From assembly GCA_022841905.1 (NCBI GenBank), contig JALHQO010000002.1:1-64000 (forward strand): a stretch of 64,000 bases of DNA. The letters run 5' to 3'. The translations under genes were made by a program, and so were the position numbers. The first letter of the stretch is position 1. Every line of letters starts with the position of its first letter. The notes beneath the pieces were generated by a model that ran no database searches, was not told the origin of the DNA, and was given only the letters and a program-made list of their open reading frames with translations. This document shows, piece by piece, positions 59,565 to 64,000 of the stretch. Source of the stretch: Hyphomonadaceae bacterium. Lineage in GTDB: Bacteria > Pseudomonadota > Alphaproteobacteria > Caulobacterales > Aquidulcibacteraceae.

Positions 59565-60449
59565 CTAGCCCTTCAGCAGCTCGCTCATCGTCCGGCCCAA
59601 TGCGGCCGGATGCGGCGCGACGGCGATGCCGGCGGCTTCCATGGCGGCGATCTTGCTCTCTGCGTCGCCCTTGCCGCCGGCGATGATGGCGCCAGCGTGG
59701 CCCATGCGGCGGCCGGGAGGCGCGGTGCGGCCGGCGATGAAGCCGACCGTCGGCTTCCAGCGGCCCTTTTTCTTTTCGTCAGCGAGGAACTGCGCGGCGT
59801 CTTCCTCGGCGCTGCCGCCGATTTCGCCGATCATGATGATGGCTTGGGTCTCGGCGTCGGCGAGGAAGAGTTCGAGCATGTCGATGAACTCAGTGCCCTT
59901 CACCGGATCGCCGCCGATGCCGACTGCGGTGGTTTGGCCAAGGCCCTCGTTGGTCGTTTGGAACACAGCTTCGTAGGTCAGCGTACCGGAGCGCGAGAGC
60001 ACGCCGATCTTGCCCTTCGAGAAAATCTGGCCCGGCATGATGCCGATCTTGCACTCATTTGGCGTCAGCACGCCCGGGCAGTTCGGACCGATCAGGCGCG
60101 ACTTCGAGCTTTCAAGCTTCGCCTTCACGCGCACCATGTCGAGCACCGGAATGCCTTCAGTGATGCAAATGATGAGCGGGATTTCCGCGTCGATCGCTTC
60201 TTCGATGGCGGCGGCGGCGCCTGGCGGCGGCACGTAGATCACGGTCGCGTCGGCGCCGGCTTTGTCCTTCGCTTCAGCGACGGTGTTGAACACCGGCAAG
60301 CCGAGGTGTGTTTGACCGCCCTTCCCCGGCGAAACGCCGCCCGTCATTTTGGTGCCGTAGGCGATGGCCTGCTCGGAATGGAAGGTGCCGTTCTTGCCGG
60401 TAAAACCCTGGCAAATGACGCGCGTCGAAGCGTTGACGAGAATGGACAA
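59565..60449 (-). CDS. sucD: Succinyl-CoA synthetase alpha subunit
   Basis: A 294-residue subunit with the CoA-binding Rossmann fold (residues 1-120, [18 protein letters not shown]) and the phosphohistidine loop ([16 protein letters not shown], His near residue 245). It makes succinate plus nucleotide triphosphate from succinyl-CoA with SucC. Start is TTG 60449, supported by AGGGGG six bases upstream; the frame open to 60716 is not family sequence. The VOC gene and a membrane gene separate it from sucC. Confidence 0.96.
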   Translation of the reverse strand: MSILVNASTRVICQGFTGKNGTFHSEQAIAYGTKMTGGVSPGKGGQTHLGLPVFNTVAEAKDKAGADATVIYVPPPGAAAAIEEAIDAEIPLIICITEGIPVLDMVRVKAKLESSKSRLIGPNCPGVLTPNECKIGIMPGQIFSKGKIGVLSRSGTLTYEAVFQTTNEGLGQTTAVGIGGDPVKGTEFIDMLELFLADAETQAIIMIGEIGGSAEEDAAQFLADEKKKGRWKPTVGFIAGRTAPPGRRMGHAGAIIAGGKGDAESKIAAMEAAGIAVAPHPAALGRTMSELLKG

Positions 60450-60553
60450 ACCGGTCCCCCTAAAAGGCCATTGGGGCCCTGAAAAGCTGAAATTCGGATG
60501 GGTCCTAACCCACACCGAAGAGCTTGCAAACCCTGACCCGGCGCCGCGGACCT

Positions 60554-60928
60554 CTAGTCCTGCCCCATCCAGAACGCATTGAGCTTGTTGCCGTCGGGAT
60601 CGCGGAAATAGCCGGCGTAGAAGCCTGGCCAGCGCTCGCCGGCCGGGCCTTCGCACTTGGCGCCGAGCGAGATGGCGAGATTGTAGATTTTGTCGACCTG
60701 AGCGGGGTCTTTGCACTCAAGCGCCACCATGACGCCGTTGCCAACGGATGCAGGATTGCCGTCGAACGGCTTGGTGAGCCCGATTCCCGCGCCGCCGCCC
60801 GGCGCGCCCCAGGCGATAAAGCTCTCGTTTTCCATCATGCGCGAGACGCCGAGCGCTGCGGTGAGCTTGTCGTAAAACGCGGCGCCGCGTTCGAGATCGT
60901 TGGTGCCGAGTGTGACGTAGCCGATCAT
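60554..60928 (-). CDS. VOC (glyoxalase-like) family protein
   Basis: A 124-residue protein with two beta-alpha-beta-beta-beta modules: [20 protein letters not shown] at the start and [36 protein letters not shown] at the end. The vicinal-oxygen-chelate fold serves many reactions (glyoxalase, dioxygenase, resistance); the lack of a clear metal triad prevents assignment. It lies 104 bases upstream of sucD, same strand. Confidence 0.88.
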   Translation of the reverse strand: MIGYVTLGTNDLERGAAFYDKLTAALGVSRMMENESFIAWGAPGGGAGIGLTKPFDGNPASVGNGVMVALECKDPAQVDKIYNLAISLGAKCEGPAGERWPGFYAGYFRDPDGNKLNAFWMGQD

Positions 60929-60940
60929 GATGTCTTTCTC

Positions 60941-61225
60941 CTATCGACGCCGCCGCAAATAGAGCGCGCCGGAGAGCAGGACTGTCAACGACAGTGCGAT
61001 CATGACCACCAGAATTGATGACCCCAACCCCGAGGGCATCGACTCACTCCCGAAAACTCCGGCGGTCAATACAAACGCCCACAGCGCTCCGACGCCGACG
61101 AACGCCAAGAGCGCCGCGGCCTTCCCCACACGCGGCGAAAACCAGCGGCCGACAAGCCACGGGCCCATCACGGCGAACAGACAGGAGCCGAAAAACGCTA
61201 AAGCGTAGAGCGCGAGAATTGCCAT
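60941..61225 (-). CDS. Small membrane protein between sucC and sucD
   Basis: A 94-residue protein with three hydrophobic helices ([41 protein letters not shown] and [20 protein letters not shown]) and a C-terminal YLRRRR. No family recognised. It begins 27 bases after sucC and is 12 bases from the VOC gene, so these belong to the suc operon by position. Confidence 0.65.
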   Translation of the reverse strand: MAILALYALAFFGSCLFAVMGPWLVGRWFSPRVGKAAALLAFVGVGALWAFVLTAGVFGSESMPSGLGSSILVVMIALSLTVLLSGALYLRRRR

Positions 61226-61252
61226 GTTAGGATTGAGTTGCGGGAGCTGGCA

Positions 61253-62446
61253 TCACCCCTTAACAGCCTTCACAATCTTCCGCGCCGCATCTTCCAGATC
61301 ATCCGCGCTGATCACGTTCAGGCCGCTTTCGTTGATGATCTTTTTGCCGAGTTCGACGTTGGTGCCTTCGAGGCGGACGACGAGCGGCACGCTGAGGCCA
61401 ACTTCTTTCACCGCGCCGATCACGCCTTCGGCGATGACGTCGCACTTCATGATGCCGCCGAAAATGTTGACCAGGATGCCTTTCACTTTCGGATCGGCGG
61501 TGATGATCTTGAACGCGGCCGTCACCTTTTCCTTCGACGCGCCGCCGCCGACATCGAGGAAGTTCGCCGGCTCGGCGCCGAAGAGCTTGATGATGTCCAT
61601 CGTCGCCATGGCGAGGCCGGCGCCGTTGACCATGCAGCCGATATCGCCATCGAGCGCGATGTAGGCGAGATCGTATTTCGAAGCTTCGATCTCTTTTTCG
61701 TCTTCTTCGCCGAGATCGCGCAGTTCGGCCCATTCGGGATGGCGGAAGCCGGCGTTCGTGTCGAAGCTCACTTTCGCGTCGGCGCAGACGAGCTTTTGAT
61801 CTTCCGTCACGATCAGCGGGTTCACTTCGAGCATCGACATGTCGCTCGTCACGAACGCGTCGTAAATCTTGTTGCAGATGTCGGCGCACTGGACGGCGAG
61901 ATCGCCGCTAATGCCGAGCGCGGCGGCGACCTTGGCGGTGTCGGCGCTGGTCGGGCCTGTCAGCGGATCGATGACGACGGTGGTGATTTTTTCTGGCGTG
62001 TCGTGCGCGACTTCCTCGATGTTCATGCCGCCCGCTTCAGAGGCGACGAACGCCACCTTGCCGGACTCGCGATCAACCAAAGCGGAGAGATAAAACTCCT
62101 TGGCGATTCGCATGCCTTCTTCGATGTAGATGCGATTGACGACGCGGCCGGCATCACCGGTCTGCAGCGTCACCAAAGTGTGGCCGAGCATTTGCTGCGC
62201 GAAGAGGCCCACATCTTCCGGCTTAAAGGCGATGCGCACGCCGCCCTTCTCGCCTGCCTCGGCTTCCTTGAACTTGCCCTTGCCGCGCCCGCCGGCATGG
62301 ATCTGGCTCTTCACCGCCCAAACCGTGCCGCCCAGTTTCGCGGCGGCGTCGACCGCTTCCTCAGCCGTGAACGCGGGGTAGCCGCGCGGCACCGGGACGC
62401 CGAAGCTCTTCAGGACAGCTTTGCCTTGGTATTCGTGGATGTTCAT
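61253..62446 (-). CDS. sucC: Succinyl-CoA synthetase beta subunit
   Basis: A 397-residue ATP-grasp protein. [20 protein letters not shown] starts it, [17 protein letters not shown] is the ATP-grasp part, [22 protein letters not shown] and the C-terminal flavodoxin-like domain ([18 protein letters not shown]) follow. It begins the suc cluster in this window. An in-frame chrA gene lies upstream on the same strand with 25 bases between. Confidence 0.97.
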   Translation of the reverse strand: MNIHEYQGKAVLKSFGVPVPRGYPAFTAEEAVDAAAKLGGTVWAVKSQIHAGGRGKGKFKEAEAGEKGGVRIAFKPEDVGLFAQQMLGHTLVTLQTGDAGRVVNRIYIEEGMRIAKEFYLSALVDRESGKVAFVASEAGGMNIEEVAHDTPEKITTVVIDPLTGPTSADTAKVAAALGISGDLAVQCADICNKIYDAFVTSDMSMLEVNPLIVTEDQKLVCADAKVSFDTNAGFRHPEWAELRDLGEEDEKEIEASKYDLAYIALDGDIGCMVNGAGLAMATMDIIKLFGAEPANFLDVGGGASKEKVTAAFKIITADPKVKGILVNIFGGIMKCDVIAEGVIGAVKEVGLSVPLVVRLEGTNVELGKKIINESGLNVISADDLEDAARKIVKAVKG

Positions 62447-62471
62447 GGGGCCCTCAAATCAGGGGGCCGTC

Positions 62472-63734
62472 TTACAGGCCAGCCGCCCGCGCCGCCAACC
62501 CCGCGAGAGCGCAAACCGCCGAGACGAGCAGCAAATTTGCCTTGAACCGGATCAGCGCGACGCCCGCCGCCACGGCAAGCGCCACCATCCACCAATAGGC
62601 CGAGGCGAGGTCCGGGAACGCCGTGGGGCCAAAGGTGATCTGGCGGGCGAAGAGCGCATGAGCGGCGAAGAAGAGCGCGAGCTTGGCGATAACGCCAAGT
62701 ACGGCGGCCGTGATGGCGGCGAGCGCACCTGCCGCGCGTGGATTGCGTTGCAATTTTTCCGCGAATGGCGCGCCAGCGAAAATCCACACGAAGCTCGGCG
62801 CAAACGTGCACCAGAGCGCGATCGCCGCGCCGGCGAATGCGAGCACGAGCCCGCCACTCGACCAACCTGCAAGAAAGCCGACGAACTCGTTGACGAGAAT
62901 GAGCGGGCCGGGCGTGGTTTCGGCGAGGCCGAGACCGTCGATCATCTGCTCCGGCGTCAGCCAACCGCGCGCGGCTGCTTCGGTAGTGAGGTACGCGAGC
63001 AAAGCATAAGCGCCGCCGAAGGTGACGCAGGCGAGGATCGAAAACAGAAGCGCGATCTGGAACAGCACATGCTCCGTGCCGAGCGTGAGCGCGATAATGG
63101 CGGGCGGCGAGAGCCAGAGCACGAGCCAGAGAAACGCTTGCGCAAGCGCGCCAGACGCATTCGGCGCCGCTTGGCCTTCCGCCGCGCCCTGCCCCGCTTT
63201 GGCGCCGACCAATGTCGGTGCGACGAGGCCAAGGACTGCAGCGGCCAAAATGACTAATGGGAAGGGCGCGCCGAATACCAAGACGAAGAAAGTCACGACG
63301 GCGATGACGAGCGCGGTTGATGTTTTCAGCGCGCGTTTTCCCACTTTCAGCAAGGCTTCGGCCACAAGCGCGACGACCGCGCATTTGATGCCGTCGAAAG
63401 CAGCCGCGACGAGCGGGACTTCGCCATAGTTCACGTAGAGCCAACTCAGCCCCAGCACGATGAACGCGCCCGGCAACACGAACATCCAGCCGGCGATTAG
63501 CGCGCCGGCCCAACCGCGCAAGCGCCAGCCGACATAAGTCGCGAGTTGCTGCGCTTCAGGCCCAGGCAACAGCATGCAGAACGCCAGCATGTGCTGAAAG
63601 CGCGCGTCGTCGATCCATTTGCGCTCATCGACGAAGACACGGTGCATCAACGCGATCTGGCCGGCGGGGCCGCCAAAACCGAGGCAGCCGACCTTCAGCG
63701 ATTCACGAAACAACGCGCCAAGAGAAACGCTCAT
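62472..63734 (-). CDS. chrA: Chromate ion transporter family protein (ChrA)
   Basis: A 420-residue membrane protein of the CHR family with two homologous halves and about ten helices. FRESLKVGCLGFGGPAGQIALMHRVFVDERKWID and LPGPEAQQLATYVGWRLRGWAGALIAG (half 1), and YALLAYLTTEAAARGWLTPEQMIDGLGLAETTPGPLILVNEFVGFLAGW (half 2) are diagnostic. Exports chromate or takes up sulfate-like anions; the real substrate in a genome without other chr genes is uncertain. Start ATG 63734. Confidence 0.9.
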   Translation of the reverse strand: MSVSLGALFRESLKVGCLGFGGPAGQIALMHRVFVDERKWIDDARFQHMLAFCMLLPGPEAQQLATYVGWRLRGWAGALIAGWMFVLPGAFIVLGLSWLYVNYGEVPLVAAAFDGIKCAVVALVAEALLKVGKRALKTSTALVIAVVTFFVLVFGAPFPLVILAAAVLGLVAPTLVGAKAGQGAAEGQAAPNASGALAQAFLWLVLWLSPPAIIALTLGTEHVLFQIALLFSILACVTFGGAYALLAYLTTEAAARGWLTPEQMIDGLGLAETTPGPLILVNEFVGFLAGWSSGGLVLAFAGAAIALWCTFAPSFVWIFAGAPFAEKLQRNPRAAGALAAITAAVLGVIAKLALFFAAHALFARQITFGPTAFPDLASAYWWMVALAVAAGVALIRFKANLLLVSAVCALAGLAARAAGL

Positions 63735-63765
63735 CGGCGCGGCCTATCGGCGTTGTGTGACAGAG

Positions 63766-64000
63766 TCACGACGGCGCCCGTTCAGCGCTCGCAGGCGCAT
63801 CGGGCTTGTCTTCGCCATAGGCAATTTCACCTGCCGCCACCGATGTGCCGATTTGCGGCGAGAACTCTTCCTTGTCGACGGCTTGCTCGCGCGTGTTGCG
63901 GCGCCAGAACATCACTGCGCAGACGAACGTCGCCGCCGCGCCGGAGAACCAGAACATGCCGGGCACGTCGAACCAATCGACCAATGGCCCCATCACGAGC
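63766..64000 (-). CDS. Probable MFS-type membrane protein, C-terminal part
   Basis: Only the last 77 residues are visible. VMGPLVDWFDVPGMFWFSGA and ATFVCAVMFWRRN make a final membrane helix followed by a hydrophilic tail (GTSVAAGEIAYGEDKPDAPASAERAPS). The layout fits the last helix of an MFS transporter, but the family cannot be fixed from this. The gene continues past the right edge of the window. Confidence 0.5.
   Translation of the reverse strand, partial: LVMGPLVDWFDVPGMFWFSGAAATFVCAVMFWRRNTREQAVDKEEFSPQIGTSVAAGEIAYGEDKPDAPASAERAPS

Noticed and set aside
60450-60716. N-terminal extension of sucD
   Set aside because: The Arg-rich leader is not family sequence and overlaps the end of the VOC gene; TTG 60449 has a strong AGGGGG upstream.

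Overview
This GC-rich (by eye clearly above 60 % G+C) window looks like chromosomal DNA of an alphaproteobacterium, most likely a Caulobacterales or Hyphomonadaceae-type stalked or budding relative. The evidence is a CC0125/CC1285-type lipoprotein, a Usg protein, the block obgE ... proB-proA-nadD-rsfS-rlmH-envC-like-ctpA-polysaccharide deacetylase-rppH, an atpHAGDC operon in the same neighbourhood as priA and xerC, and a sucCDAB-lpdA cluster. No complete tRNA, rRNA, CRISPR array or recognisable IS element is present. Almost all the DNA is coding and no gap without a gene exceeds about 300 bases.

Layout. 1-118: the left edge holds the 5' half of a tRNA-Arg(CCG) gene that breaks off just after the anticodon loop, probably the junction of an element lying to the left. 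200-9200: envelope and transport genes (TraB/GumN lipoprotein, LysE exporter, TrhA/hemolysin III, PRC-barrel protein, MpaB-type oxygenase, Kup) plus argG and usg. 9300-16460: an SDHAF4-like succinate dehydrogenase assembly factor, htpX, and a tamA-tamB pair for outer-membrane protein assembly. 16470-27020: obgE, a thioredoxin-like protein, a TerB-like protein, then the proline, NAD, ribosome and cell-wall block from proB to rppH. 28930-34965 (minus strand): the F1 ATP synthase operon atpHAGDC, with four non-ATPase genes set inside it.

35180-46300: MHS-type MFS transporter, TerC, lipoprotein, DUF1330, MATE, DUF4440, XRE regulator, SDR, priA, a DUF4274 protein and xerC. 46300-50640: accessory-looking DNA with a lysine-rich histone H1-like gene, an apparently autoregulated membrane protein/winged-helix pair, a YqjD-like protein, small lipoproteins, a GNAT enzyme and a long inverted repeat. 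50640-62450: lpdA, a frameshifted Lnt-like gene, small membrane proteins, then sucB, GFA, sucA, sucD, VOC, membrane protein and sucC. 62470-64000: chrA and the end of an MFS-like membrane protein.

The genes converge on energy metabolism (2-oxoglutarate to succinate, ATP synthase, SDH assembly), envelope assembly (TamAB, CtpA, EnvC-like, HtpX) and replication or segregation (PriA, XerC). The least expected material is the set of small reading frames coupled into the ATP synthase operon, two hairpins whose arms are built from 7-nt repeats, a third compound inverted repeat, the broken tRNA at the edge, and six convergent gene pairs that share exactly four bases at their stop codons.
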